Positions 50,942 through 59,581 of a DNA stretch of 64,000 bases are shown piece by piece. The translations under genes were made by a program, and so were the position numbers. The first letter of the stretch is position 1, and each line of letters begins with the position of its first letter. The stretch spans positions 1 through 64,000 of the forward strand of contig JAAXIC010000021.1 of assembly GCA_012270555.1 (NCBI GenBank), read 5' to 3'. The notes beneath the pieces were generated by a model. It was given only the letters and a program-made list of their open reading frames with translations. It made no database searches and had not been told where the DNA came from. The DNA is from Chloroflexota bacterium (GTDB taxonomy: Bacteria; Chloroflexota; UBA11872; VXOZ01).

Positions 50942-51399
50942 TTGGGTATGACCTCCCATTTGCGCGAAGCGTTCTTCTGGTTGGGTCCTGCTCGCAAAGA
51001 CTCCTGCGGGACTCTGCTAAGCAGGTTAGGTCAGGGTAGGCTGACGGGAAATCCCCTCACCCCGACCCCCGTTATCGTAAATGGTATCACTGAACGGTTT
51101 TGTCGGGTAGGTGAAGCCATGCAAGACGTGCCGCACCACGGCCAAGCAGCGCTTTTCCCAGCGAACTGGTGACCAGTGGTCTGCGCTACGGCATAGAGGG
51201 TGGGGGTGCTTCACGTCTCATCTGGGGTATCTGCTGGCAGCGTTCGACCTCCTGGTGCGTTGCATGGCCTCAAGCCCGCTCGACACGGTGTTGTCAGACA
51301 CTCCATCGCTCAGTGCATCCTCTGACTTTTCAACTGCTCCTAAGCCTGCGATGGGGTGGGGTTGTGTCTGTATAGGAAAAGTGAGAGAACGAAGAGTAC
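50942..51399. other. Gap with a family B remnant
   Basis: A truncated family B tail (CCCCTCACCCCGACCCCCG) lies at about 51052-51070. The remainder, up to the padR promoter, shows no gene. Confidence 0.5.
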
Positions 51400-51428
51400 T
51401 TGCAAAACTCCTGCTACCTAGATATTCT
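51400..51428 (+). promoter_or_regulatory. Candidate leaderless promoter of padR
   Basis: TTGCAA (51400-51405), 17 bp, TATTCT (51423-51428), with the ATG seven bases after the -10. Transcription should begin at the start codon. No ribosome-binding site is present. TACTTGCAA also occurs in the operator-like repeat before the DUF4143 gene. Confidence 0.55.
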
Positions 51429-51434
51429 ATATAC

Positions 51435-51812
51435 ATGTTACGCGAATTACGCAAGGGCACGGCCGGCCTGCTCCTGCTCGACCTGCTGGCTGCGCAGCCC
51501 ATGTACGGGTTCGAACTCGCCGAGGCACTGCGGGAACGTACGAACGGCGTGCTTACCTTCAAGGAAGGCACGCTCTACCCCGCATTGCACCGCTTGGAGG
51601 CGGAAGGGCTGGTGAAGCCCTTCTGGCAGGACAGCCCGCGCGGGCCGCGCCGCCGCTACTATCGTCTGACCGCGCGGGGCCGCAAGGCGCTGGCCGAACG
51701 CCGCGAGCACTGGCACACACTGGTGGAGGCTATCAATGGCGCGCTTGACACCGGAAACGGAACGCTTTCTCCGCAAAGCCGTGGCGGGACTACCGTTTCG
51801 GAAGCGCGGTGA
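51435..51812 (+). CDS. PadR-family transcriptional regulator
   Basis: A 125-residue repressor-type regulator. MLRELRKGTAGLLLLDLLAAQPMYGFELAEALRERTNGVLTFKEGTLYPALHRLEAEGLVK is the PadR winged helix, with RRRYYRLTARGRKALAERREHW as the wing and dimer helix. The open frame upstream of the ATG has no PadR features. The last 77 bases overlap the start of the TPR gene, so the two are translated together. In PadR/HAAS pairs, the PadR controls a linked membrane or sensor-like protein. Confidence 0.88.
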   Translation: MLRELRKGTAGLLLLDLLAAQPMYGFELAEALRERTNGVLTFKEGTLYPALHRLEAEGLVKPFWQDSPRGPRRRYYRLTARGRKALAERREHWHTLVEAINGALDTGNGTLSPQSRGGTTVSEAR

Positions 51813-52911
51813 GGCAAGTAGAGAACTGCGCGCGCACCTGAAAGACGCAATTGCCCACCGTGTAGCGCGGGGCAGCGAACGCGCACTTGCGGAGCGGGAA
51901 TCCGTGGCGGCGCTTGGCGATGCTGCGGAACTCAACCGCGGCCTGCTTCGTGCCCACTTTGGCAAAATGTGGGTGCTGCGCTATCTTTACTCCAAACTCA
52001 GATGGTGGCTGCCTGAACTAGGTCACATCCAATTCCGGCCGAAGTTCATGATCTGGAAACATACCAGCAAGTTTTCCCATCAATATACCGAAGGCCGCTA
52101 TGACGAAATCATCCCGCGCTTAGAACGAGAACTTGCTGCAAGCGGACCGAATGACGACGTTCACCACGAACTTGGCTTGGCATACAATGCTATACGCGAT
52201 TACGAGCGTGCGCTAACGCACTTACAGGCAGCGGTGGACTTGCGTAAAGCGCATGCGAAGCCGAAGACTTCTTCAGAAGAACGCGACGTGGTGCTTGCGA
52301 ACGCCTATAGCAATCTGGCTGGAGTCTTGGAGTCACTGGGCAGACATGACGAGGCCGCGTCGGCGGTGCGCGCCGGACTTGTCGCGGACGGCAGGAGCTT
52401 CATGTTGAATTCCCAACAGGCGAGATTCCTGGTAGAGCGCGGCAACATAAGCGAAGCGTTGGAGCATCTCGAAGTATCCCTGAAAGACCCTACGACAGTC
52501 GTTGGCAGATTCGATCATGGTGAAACCCTCCTGCTTATCCTAAACACAGATACGTATGACCCTGCGCGCAAGGATCCGCGCTTTAGCGCGCTGGTGCAAC
52601 GCGCTTACGGAGACCTGGCAGGCACGCTCGAACCCATGGCCGGTGACAGCGAAGTTGTAGCGGCCATGCAAGACAGCCTTGCTGGGGACGGCCAAGACTT
52701 CCTGGCGAACTACGAATTGGCACGGCGCTGCCTTGAGGAGAGCGACCACGACGGCGCTTTTCGCAGCTTGGAAGCATGCTTGGAAGTTAAGGTAGCAAAC
52801 GGCGATCCCGGCAAGATCCTCTTGCTGCTATTGACCCCCCATGTTTTTGACCCATTGCGCAGCGATTCCAGATTCGGACATCTTCTTATGCGCACCCGCC
52901 ATACTGCTTAG
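51736..52911 (+). CDS. HAAS-like plus TPR protein coupled to PadR
   Basis: A 391-residue protein overlapping padR by 77 bp. The first 75 residues (LRKAVAGLPFRKRGEASRELRAHLKDAIAHRVARGSERALAERESVAALGD) resemble the HAAS/DUF1700-type helical domain that normally follows PadR genes and sits before membrane segments. Here no TM segments follow. Instead there is a helical-repeat region with TPR-like units (HHELGLAYNAIRDYERALTHLQAAV, YSNLAGVLESLGRHDEAASAV, and two related later segments, DPTTVVGRFDHGETLLLIL and DPGKILLLLL). It could be a signal sensor for the PadR. I see this as an unusual fusion. Confidence 0.75.
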   Translation: MARLTPETERFLRKAVAGLPFRKRGEASRELRAHLKDAIAHRVARGSERALAERESVAALGDAAELNRGLLRAHFGKMWVLRYLYSKLRWWLPELGHIQFRPKFMIWKHTSKFSHQYTEGRYDEIIPRLERELAASGPNDDVHHELGLAYNAIRDYERALTHLQAAVDLRKAHAKPKTSSEERDVVLANAYSNLAGVLESLGRHDEAASAVRAGLVADGRSFMLNSQQARFLVERGNISEALEHLEVSLKDPTTVVGRFDHGETLLLILNTDTYDPARKDPRFSALVQRAYGDLAGTLEPMAGDSEVVAAMQDSLAGDGQDFLANYELARRCLEESDHDGAFRSLEACLEVKVANGDPGKILLLLLTPHVFDPLRSDSRFGHLLMRTRHTA

Positions 52912-53301
52912 CCACATCTTCTGCGACTACGTCGTGTTCTCAATGCACTGAGGGCAAAATCTCAATCGTCAGTACTCACTTGGTTTCCTAAATGCGACCA
53001 AGCGTTTTCTCTGGTGAATCCGATGCCTGCTTGGGCATGAGGACGCGGACAGCGACTCGTCGGACGTCCACCCGCTAATGCCGCATGAGTCGTAGGTCTC
53101 AGCTAAACAAGGCGCGATCGTATTCTTGGAGCTGAACAAGCAAGGGTAAAGACCGGCAAGAGAATCGGCGCGCCGCCAGCAATTCCATGACCCGTTCACC
53201 CTTCGACAGGCTCAGGGCGAACGGGTTATGCTTTTCGTAGTGCTTTCTAGGGCTTTGCCGTTCTACTTTCCGCGATTTTTCCTTTCGCTTCCAGTTAGAT
53301 C
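52912..53301. repeat. Gap with a family A repeat
   Basis: At 53191-53225 the core CTTCGACAGGCTCAGG lies between inverted ends CCCGTTC and GAACGGG. The other 350 bases show no gene. Confidence 0.8.
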
Positions 53302-54882
53302 ATGTCAGATTCCGATAGCGCGGCTTCTTCCGGCAGGTTCGCATGGCTGCGGGCCGGTGGCAGCACGGTGGCCGGCGGCGCGACCATACTGATGGTGAGC
53401 TATGTGCTCTCGCGCGTGCTGGGTTTGGCGCGGGAGGTCGCCATCAGCGCGCGGTTCGGGACTTCCAGTGAACTTGACGCCTACGTGGCGGCGTTTCGGC
53501 TACCGGATTTGGCATTTCTGCTCTTTGCGGGGGGCGCGTTGAGTTCCGCCTATATTCCGCTCTACCGCGAGGTGCTGGGCCGCAACGATCGCGCCGCCGC
53601 GCGCGCCTTCACCAGTGCGGCCCTCAACGCCGTCATCCTGGCGGTGGGGTTCTTCGTCGCCGCTATCATTCTGCTTGCCCCGTGGATCGTGCCGCTCTTT
53701 ACCCATGGATTCGCGAGCGAGACCCGAACACTCACTGTCGCGCTCCTTGGCATCGTCGCGTTCTCGCCCTTGTTGCTCGCCGCCAGCGAAGTGTTCACGG
53801 CCACGCTCCACACGCGGCAGCACTTCCTGCTGCCCGCGCTGGCGCCGCTGCTCTACAACTTGGCCATCCTCGTCGGTGCGGTTGTGCTGGCGCTCTGGTG
53901 GGGCATCTACGGCGTGGCGGCCGGCGTCGTCATCGGCGCGGGCTTGCACCTCCTCGTGCAGATTCCTGCCTTTCGGGCCTTGGGTCCGGGCTACAGCCTG
54001 ACGCTCGACCCGCGCCTGCCGGAACTGAAGTTCCTCATACAACGCACCGCGCCGCGGATGGCCGGTCTGGTTACCGTCCATCTCTCTCTGCTGTTCATCA
54101 TGGTCACGCTCGCGTCCGGGTTGGGCGAGGGTGTCGTGGCGGCGCTCCACTATGCCTGGATTCTGATGATGTTGCCGTTAGGCGTGTTTGGCATGTCCGT
54201 GGCGCGGGCGTGGTTTCCCCGGTTTGCCGTTGCTGCCGTATCCGGCCCCACGCCGCTGCTGGCGCGCCAGCTTACTACGGCTATTCGTACGGTGCTCTTC
54301 TTCCTGCTGCCGTCAGCGGCGGGACTGATGCTCTTCGCGCCGCTGGTGGTTGCCACGCTGTTCGAGCGCGGGGAATTCGACGCCTCGTCCACCGATCTCA
54401 CCGCCTGGGCACTGCTCTTCTTTGCGGTCGGCCTGGTCGGGCATGGCGCGGTGGAAGTGCTGAACCGGGGCTTTTTTGCGCTCAAAGATACGTGGACGCC
54501 GGTCCTGATTGGCATCGTGAGCATGGGTCTGGGCATCGCCTTGGCTTTCCTGCTCATGCGTCCCCTGGCGCAGGGCGGCCTGGCGCTTGGCATCTCGCTG
54601 GCGGTACTGCTGGAGGCCGTGTGGCTCTGGCTGCTGCTCGCGCGGCGGGTGCCGGATTTTCGGTTCCTCACCGGCATGCCGCCGCTGCTACTTTGCACAG
54701 TGCTTGCAGCGGGCGTGAGCGGCGCGCTGCAGTGGCTCCTACCGCTCGCCGGTACGCCCGCTATCGTACGCCTCGTCCTCTACGGCGCCGTACTGCTTGG
54801 GGTCTATGTCCTTGCCGCGCTGCTCCTTGGCGTGCCGGAAGCGCGCACCGTCTGGCGGCGCTTACCCTTCTTGCGGCGCTAG
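53302..54882 (+). CDS. murJ: Lipid II flippase MurJ
   Basis: Flips lipid-linked peptidoglycan precursor across the cytoplasmic membrane. The 526-residue membrane protein of the MVF/MviN family has about 14 TM helices. MVSYVLSRVLGLAREVAISARFGTSSELDAYVAAFRLPDLAFLLFAGGALSSAYIPLY is the conserved N-terminal segment, with RHFLLP-like (RQHFLLPALAPLLYN) and FFALKDTWTPVLIG segments later. Acidic and basic cavity residues (RLPD, R-E) are kept. It stands alone, with no mur genes nearby. It could also be a related oligosaccharide-lipid flippase. Confidence 0.93.
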   Translation: MSDSDSAASSGRFAWLRAGGSTVAGGATILMVSYVLSRVLGLAREVAISARFGTSSELDAYVAAFRLPDLAFLLFAGGALSSAYIPLYREVLGRNDRAAARAFTSAALNAVILAVGFFVAAIILLAPWIVPLFTHGFASETRTLTVALLGIVAFSPLLLAASEVFTATLHTRQHFLLPALAPLLYNLAILVGAVVLALWWGIYGVAAGVVIGAGLHLLVQIPAFRALGPGYSLTLDPRLPELKFLIQRTAPRMAGLVTVHLSLLFIMVTLASGLGEGVVAALHYAWILMMLPLGVFGMSVARAWFPRFAVAAVSGPTPLLARQLTTAIRTVLFFLLPSAAGLMLFAPLVVATLFERGEFDASSTDLTAWALLFFAVGLVGHGAVEVLNRGFFALKDTWTPVLIGIVSMGLGIALAFLLMRPLAQGGLALGISLAVLLEAVWLWLLLARRVPDFRFLTGMPPLLLCTVLAAGVSGALQWLLPLAGTPAIVRLVLYGAVLLGVYVLAALLLGVPEARTVWRRLPFLRR

Positions 54883-55104
54883 TTGGAGATTCCTGACCGC
54901 CCACGTGTGGTACCTATCCGTTCGCCCTGAGCACTTCGACAAGCTCGGGACAAGCAAGCTCAGCGCAAAGTGGATTCCGGTAAGGCCGCGGCAGGCATAG
55001 TCTCTGCCATTCATCGCTTATCCTTTCAGCCAACGCAGTTGCAGCCAGCCAACGCAGTTGCCGCACACCTGGACACATAATCCTCGATTCTCACTCCTGA
55101 ATCA
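54883..55104. repeat. Gap with family A remnant and a 19-bp tandem repeat
   Basis: A family A variant lies at about 54917-54950 (CGTTCGCCCTGAGCACTTCG). At 55028-55060, AGCCAACGCAGTTG occurs twice with a 19-bp period. No gene is seen. Confidence 0.6.
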
Positions 55105-55133
55105 TTGACACGCACTATCAAAATTTATATTAT
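55105..55133 (+). promoter_or_regulatory. Strong sigma-70 promoter of the sugar-binding lipoprotein
   Basis: TTGACA (perfect consensus -35), exactly 17 bp, TATTAT (-10). The leader of about 60 bases has a GGGCTG-CGAA-CAGCCC hairpin (55164-55179) just before the AAGGAGGA ribosome-binding site. Confidence 0.75.
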
Positions 55134-55197
55134 CCAAGCGTAGAAGGCTAGAGTGGTGTAAACGGGCTGCGAACAGCCCTACAAGGAGGAATCAGGT

Positions 55198-56586
55198 ATG
55201 GTTTCCCGACGACGGTTCTTGCAATTCAGCGGCGTAACGGCTACTGCGCTCGTTGCCGCCGCGTGCGGCGCGGTGCAGACGGCGCCGGCAGCCGAAGAAG
55301 AGGCTATGGAAGAGAAGGAAGCGCCCAAGGAGGCCGCCCAAGAGGCTCCCGCCAAGGAAGTGCAGAATCTTTCCATCCATAGCTATGGCAACGCCGCGGT
55401 GCTTGAGCGATATGTGAATGTCCTCGGCGTCTTCAACGAGAACTTTGCCGGTGAATATGAGGCGGAAGCGACCATAACGCCGTTTTCCGAGTATAACCCC
55501 AAGCTCTTGTCTCAGATTACGGCGGGCGTGCCGCCGGACGTCTGGAACATGTGGGCGCAATTCAAGTCCAATTACGTCGAGCGCGGCATCGTCCTTGACG
55601 TTACCGATCGCGTCAAAGCGAGCCCGACTGCCAGCCTGGACCACTACGTCCAGCCGATGCGTGAGGCCATGTCGTATCAGGGCCGCATCTGGGGCACGGC
55701 GCAGGACTTCAACGGCACCCTGATCTATCTCAACGCGACCATCTTCCAGAACGCGGGATTGGAATTGCCGGCTGAAGACTGGACGATGGACGACCTTCGC
55801 GAGATTGCGAAGCGGACCGCCAATCGGGAGGAGAACATCTGGGGCACCAGGAATCTTGCAAACAACTCCGGCTCTGACAACTTTGCGGTGATGTGGAATT
55901 ACGGCCAACACTTTTGGGTGAACGAAGAGCAGACCAAGTCGCTCGTCAATGGTCCGGGCCCTGTTGCCATGTACACCATCTACCAAGATATGGCGTATGC
56001 CGACCGCAGCATACCCACGCCGGGCAATCCCCAGGAAAGCGGCCTCGGTGCCCATCAAGGGTACTATGCCACGTGGGACGCCTGGGGCAACGATCCCTGG
56101 TGGGTCAACTTCCGTAACGAGGGCAACGTGCCGTTCGAATGGAAGGCCCATACGTATCCCGCGGGCCCCATGGATCAGAAGCATTTTTCCCAAGGTCACC
56201 TGTGGTCGATCGCGGAGTCTCATGCGGACCACGACACCGCCTGGCTCCTTGCCGAGTGGATCGGCGGCATCGAGGGTTGGAAACAGTGGGTGGCCTTGGG
56301 CCAGGGCCAACCGCTACCGGTCTCCGACCGCGCGCTGTGGGAGCAGTATTACAGCTTCCTGGAGCCGGATAAGGCGCAAGTACAGACCGACTTCATGCTG
56401 AATCGCATGTATAACGGCCTGGCGTTCAACTTCCAGTACTGGCCAACGTACGGCGAATGCAGCAACATCATGCGCGAGGCGCATAGTGTTATCTTTGGCG
56501 AGTCCCCCGGCGAGGTGGAGTCCAACCTCAACGAGGCCGCCAAGCGCATGGATGCGGTGCTGGCAGAGTACAAGGACAAGACTTAA
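55198..56586 (+). CDS. ABC sugar transporter substrate-binding lipoprotein (orphan)
   Basis: A 462-residue extracytoplasmic binding protein. SRRRFLQFSGVTATALVAAACG is a twin-arginine-type signal ending in a lipobox. An acidic Ala/Glu linker (30-55) follows. The solute-binding family 1 fold has FNENFAGEYEAEATITPFSEYNPKLLSQITAGVPPDVWNMW and WGTAQDFNGTLIYLNATIF, then QGYYATWDAWGNDPWW and a C-terminal helix. It has its own consensus promoter, an optimal ribosome-binding site and a strong terminator, so it is a monocistronic and probably abundant protein. No transporter permease is adjacent. The ligand is likely a carbohydrate, not identified. Confidence 0.92.
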   Translation: MVSRRRFLQFSGVTATALVAAACGAVQTAPAAEEEAMEEKEAPKEAAQEAPAKEVQNLSIHSYGNAAVLERYVNVLGVFNENFAGEYEAEATITPFSEYNPKLLSQITAGVPPDVWNMWAQFKSNYVERGIVLDVTDRVKASPTASLDHYVQPMREAMSYQGRIWGTAQDFNGTLIYLNATIFQNAGLELPAEDWTMDDLREIAKRTANREENIWGTRNLANNSGSDNFAVMWNYGQHFWVNEEQTKSLVNGPGPVAMYTIYQDMAYADRSIPTPGNPQESGLGAHQGYYATWDAWGNDPWWVNFRNEGNVPFEWKAHTYPAGPMDQKHFSQGHLWSIAESHADHDTAWLLAEWIGGIEGWKQWVALGQGQPLPVSDRALWEQYYSFLEPDKAQVQTDFMLNRMYNGLAFNFQYWPTYGECSNIMREAHSVIFGESPGEVESNLNEAAKRMDAVLAEYKDKT

Positions 56587-56664
56587 CCGCGTGCGCATGC
56601 AGCAGAAAGAGTCCCGAAGCACTCAACGCCGAAGGGCTTGGACTAGCAGTATTGCATGCGGTTG

Positions 56665-56705
56665 GAGAGGGGCACGGTATGCCGTGCCCCTCTCTCTTCT
56701 TTTCT
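56665..56705 (+). terminator. Rho-independent terminator
   Basis: GAGAGGGGCACGG and CCGTGCCCCTCTC form a perfect 13-bp stem with a four-base loop (TATG), followed by TCTTCTTTTCT. It closes the sugar-binding lipoprotein transcript. Confidence 0.9.
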
Positions 56706-56759
56706 CGAGCCTTGCGTAAACCAATTGCTCACGCAGGCACCGAACACTCTGCCAATGCC

Positions 56760-56847
56760 CCCTCTCCCTGTAGAGACCTTTGCATAACTAGGTCCCGGGA
56801 GTTAAGGCGTTACACCCTCTCCTCGGGGAGAGGGCCGGGGTGAGGGG
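56760..56847. repeat. Family B repeats
   Basis: A degenerate copy at 56760-56800 (CCTCTCCCTGTAGAG, then ACCTTTGCA) and a full one at 56814-56847 (CCCTCTCCTCGGGGAGAGGG and GGGGTGAGGGG). The rest of 56706-56889 shows nothing. Confidence 0.75.
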
Positions 56848-56889
56848 ATCTTGAGCGAGCCGGCTCAACTCAAGCCGCGTGGCTGTTCT

Positions 56890-57801
56890 TTACATTCCGG
56901 CGCTGGCGACGATCTCGTCGATTTCCTGTAACTGCTGTGGTGTGAGTTCCCAGTCCCCCGCGCCGAGCCAGCCTTCCACTTGGGCCGGACTCTTCGCGCC
57001 CACCAGCGCAGTCGTCATCGCGGGGTGCGCTAGTACCCAAGCTATGTCCAGTTCTATGAGTGTGTGCCCGTGGTCGGCGGCGTAGGATGCGAGCTGCTTT
57101 GCCATGCGGATAGTCCGCTTGAACTGCTCGCCGGTGAAGCGCTCGTTCTGGCTGCGGATGTCGTCCGCGTTGAAAACGTGGTCTTCTTCGTAGCTGCCGG
57201 TGAGCAGTCCCTGTCCCAGCGGGGCGTACGCCAGCACGCCGATGCCATGTTCCAGACAGAAAGGCAGCACCTCATCCTCGATCTCGCGATCGAGCAAGTT
57301 GTAGCGGGGTTGGTCGGAGTCCACGTGCCGCACTTTGAGACATTCCTGCATCTGCGCCGCGGAAAAGTTCGAGACTCCTGCGTACCGCACCTTACCTTGC
57401 TGTATCAGGTCGTCGATGGCCTGCATAACTTCAGCAAAGTTCATCTCCTCGGTCGGCCAGTGGACCTGGTAGAGATCGATGTAGTCGGTGTGCAGGTGCT
57501 GTAAACTGCGTTCGGCGGCGGTGAGCAGGTCGGCGCGGCGCCAGTTTTCCGGCATAACTTTCGTAGCGATAAAGACATCGTCGCGCCGGTGGCCCACAGC
57601 CTTGGCTACAAGCTCCTCGGAGAGACCGAACCCGTACGCCTCCGCCGTGTCGATGAGGGTTACGCCGCCGTCTACCGCCCGTTGGATTGCCGCTACGGCA
57701 TCACTTTCTTCTACGGGACCTAGCTTGCCCGCTATCGGCCACGCGCCAAACCCCAGCACCGAGACCGGCGGGCCGTTCTTCCCTAGTTGGCGTGTCTGCA
57801 C
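56890..57801 (-). CDS. Aldo/keto reductase
   Basis: A 303-residue NADPH-dependent oxidoreductase with the AKR TIM barrel. VTLIDTAEAYGFGLSEELVAKAVG holds the catalytic Asp and Tyr, FIATKVMPENW the Lys and DYIDLYQVHWP the His. The C-terminal IELDIAWVLAHPAMTTALVGAKSPAQVEGWLGA binds the cofactor. It resembles the aryl-alcohol/YdjG-type and dehydrogenase-like AKRs acting on sugars or aldehydes. The start is GTG 57801, about seven bases after GGAGGG. It is a single gene. Confidence 0.92.
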   Translation of the reverse strand: MQTRQLGKNGPPVSVLGFGAWPIAGKLGPVEESDAVAAIQRAVDGGVTLIDTAEAYGFGLSEELVAKAVGHRRDDVFIATKVMPENWRRADLLTAAERSLQHLHTDYIDLYQVHWPTEEMNFAEVMQAIDDLIQQGKVRYAGVSNFSAAQMQECLKVRHVDSDQPRYNLLDREIEDEVLPFCLEHGIGVLAYAPLGQGLLTGSYEEDHVFNADDIRSQNERFTGEQFKRTIRMAKQLASYAADHGHTLIELDIAWVLAHPAMTTALVGAKSPAQVEGWLGAGDWELTPQQLQEIDEIVASAGM

Positions 57802-58101
57802 TCCGTTCCCTCCTGCCTTGCAAGCGTTTTCCCTAGCTTACCGTACTTTCCATGATCCGACACCGGTCGGGAGAGAGCACACGTAGGATTGCGGTAACGA
57901 TATTTTCCTCACCCAGACTCTCTCCATGGAGTGGGAACTTTACAGGGAACCTGGTAAGGACGTGGTGCGTTATGAAACAGAGGGGTCTTTTCCAGGAAGG
58001 TACGTGCTCAAGATAGATACGGAAGGCAACTTAGTTTTGACCGCGCCCGCCGATCACCGTATCATCAAACGAGCGAGTAACCGAACTGCCAGCGAGCCAA
58101 G
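57802..58101. other. Gap with a degenerate family B copy
   Basis: At 57908-57937, CCTCACCCAGACTCTCTCCA and ATGGAGTGGG are a weak family B relative. No gene is seen. Confidence 0.5.
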
Positions 58102-58728
58102 ATGATGTCCGATCTCCCAACAGTACCCAATCACTTCCGTTACTGCCCGCGCTGCGGCAAATCGCTCGTACTGCTGCCGGACGGCGGACGTCAACGCGCA
58201 TCGTGCCAGGCGTGCGGCTTCATTCATTTCAGCACGTTTTCCCTCGGCGTAGGCGGTGTCGTGGTGCGGGACAACAAGGTCCTGTTCATCCGGCGCGGCC
58301 AGGATCCGGGCAAGGGCCGCTGGACCATTCCGGGGGGCTATGTCGAACAGGATGAGCCGTTCGAGGAAGCGGTGGTACGCGAACTCTACGAGGAAACCGG
58401 CGTCCACACGGAAGTACAGGGCGTGCTCGCGGCGCGCAACAGCCTCACACAACGGGATAGCAACGTCTACATCGTCTTCAGTCTCAAGGACTTGGGCGGC
58501 GGCCCGGAGTGCGATGGTGTGGAAGTTGACCGCGCTGAGTTTCTGGCTCCGCACGAGTTTGAAGCGCTGCAAGAGTTGGCAGGTGTCAGCAAGTACTTCG
58601 CGCAAATGGCGCTCGAAACCCCAGCCGCGCCCTTGACTGCGTCTTCATTCGCGGGCCAGACCAGCGGCTATGCGTACTCCATGTTTGACATTGCCGGTTT
58701 CAATCCCCACGCGCTGGACTTAGATTGA
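58102..58728 (+). CDS. NUDIX hydrolase with N-terminal zinc ribbon
   Basis: A 208-residue hydrolase. The first 35 residues (YCPRCGKSL, then CQACGFIHF) form a four-cysteine zinc ribbon, as in NudC-type NADH pyrophosphatases, though it is shorter than NudC. The Nudix box GGYVEQDEPFEEAVVRELYEETGV (about 75-98) is complete. KGRWTIPGGYVEQDE is typical of the pyrophosphatases that act on ADP-ribose or other nucleoside diphosphates. The extension after about 160 is not recognised. The substrate is uncertain. Confidence 0.88.
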   Translation: MMSDLPTVPNHFRYCPRCGKSLVLLPDGGRQRASCQACGFIHFSTFSLGVGGVVVRDNKVLFIRRGQDPGKGRWTIPGGYVEQDEPFEEAVVRELYEETGVHTEVQGVLAARNSLTQRDSNVYIVFSLKDLGGGPECDGVEVDRAEFLAPHEFEALQELAGVSKYFAQMALETPAAPLTASSFAGQTSGYAYSMFDIAGFNPHALDLD

Positions 58729-58788
58729 GCGGGGCTGCCGCGCAGACTTCGCGCAGGCCAATTGCCAACGCTCGCCTACTAAACCGGT

Positions 58789-59502
58789 CTAGCCTTGTCC
58801 ACGGAGTTGCGCTCTGAGGCGGGCGAGTTCGGCTTCGGCTTCCAGACGCGCGTGGCGCTCAGCTTCCGCGCGGGCTTCGGCCGCTTCTCGCTTGCCTATC
58901 GTTCTGCCGGTCTCCGGGTCGAGCGCATCGAACTCCCGGCCACCCCAGCAAAACACCACGTCCAACAACGCGCTGTACCTGCGCACCGCACCCTCTGCCT
59001 CAATCTCCAACCCGTACGGGACATACTTGCCGTCGATTAACCGTTCCCCTGCCAGCGGCTGACCGTACAACGCGCCGCCGGTTGGGTCCATTCGCCAGTA
59101 CTCCGCTATCCCCAACCGTTCATACAGTTCCCGCTTCTCTCCCAAGTCGCGGTCAGCAGTGCTTTTGGACGCTACCTCCATTACAAAGTCCGGCGGCTTC
59201 CCTACCTCCCAGATCCAGTAATTGGGCAAGTTCTCGTAGATAGCCTTCACGTCTACACCGAACGCGATATAGCAGTCGGGAGCGACCCGCTGATTGCCGT
59301 TTTCAGGATTGTAGAAGACGAAGCCGCCACTGGAGACGAACACGTCGGGAGAGTCCTCGTAGCGTTCGGCGAGCAGATACGCGATACGGCGTATGAATGG
59401 GTCTTGCAGGATGCCGTCCTCGACTGGCGGCGGGTCCTCATAGAAGCTGTCCGGCAGGATTCTTACTTTCCAGGCGTTTGTGATGGTTCTGGTCGTTGCA
59501 AT
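58789..59502 (-). CDS. Uma2-family endonuclease-like protein, probable ATT start
   Basis: A Uma2/DUF820 PD-(D/E)XK protein. PDCYIAFGVD, PDFVMEVASKSTADRDLGEKRELYERLGIAEYWRMDP are the hallmark segments, followed by a C-terminal charged coiled coil (EAAEARAEAERHARLEAEAELARLRAQLRGQ). The first usable canonical start is GTG 59343, but 53 more codons upstream remain in frame and read like this family (KVRILPDSFYEDPP, then GILQDPFIRRIAYLLAERYEDSPD). No ATG, GTG or TTG is present there. The codon at 59502 is ATT, seven bases after a perfect GGAGG. Either ATT is the start, as known for infC, or the original start was lost. The role of Uma2 proteins is unknown; they are often numerous in Chloroflexota and Cyanobacteria. 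Confidence 0.65.
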   Translation of the reverse strand: MATTRTITNAWKVRILPDSFYEDPPPVEDGILQDPFIRRIAYLLAERYEDSPDVFVSSGGFVFYNPENGNQRVAPDCYIAFGVDVKAIYENLPNYWIWEVGKPPDFVMEVASKSTADRDLGEKRELYERLGIAEYWRMDPTGGALYGQPLAGERLIDGKYVPYGLEIEAEGAVRRYSALLDVVFCWGGREFDALDPETGRTIGKREAAEARAEAERHARLEAEAELARLRAQLRGQG

Positions 59503-59581
59503 TGGTGGACCTCCAGCAGCAGATCGTCAGATTGGAAGCGCCTCTACCCGATGCATTATGGACATGCGCTGCTCCGCCGCG

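Noticed and set aside
53682-54896. A 404-codon open frame overlapping murJ
   Set aside because: It is a shadow frame of the murJ gene, rich in Ala, Arg and Gly without any domain; G+C-rich third positions keep such frames open.
58054-58605. Possible minus-strand gene of 183 residues
   Set aside because: Antisense shadow of the NUDIX gene, whose Nudix box and zinc ribbon are complete on the plus strand.
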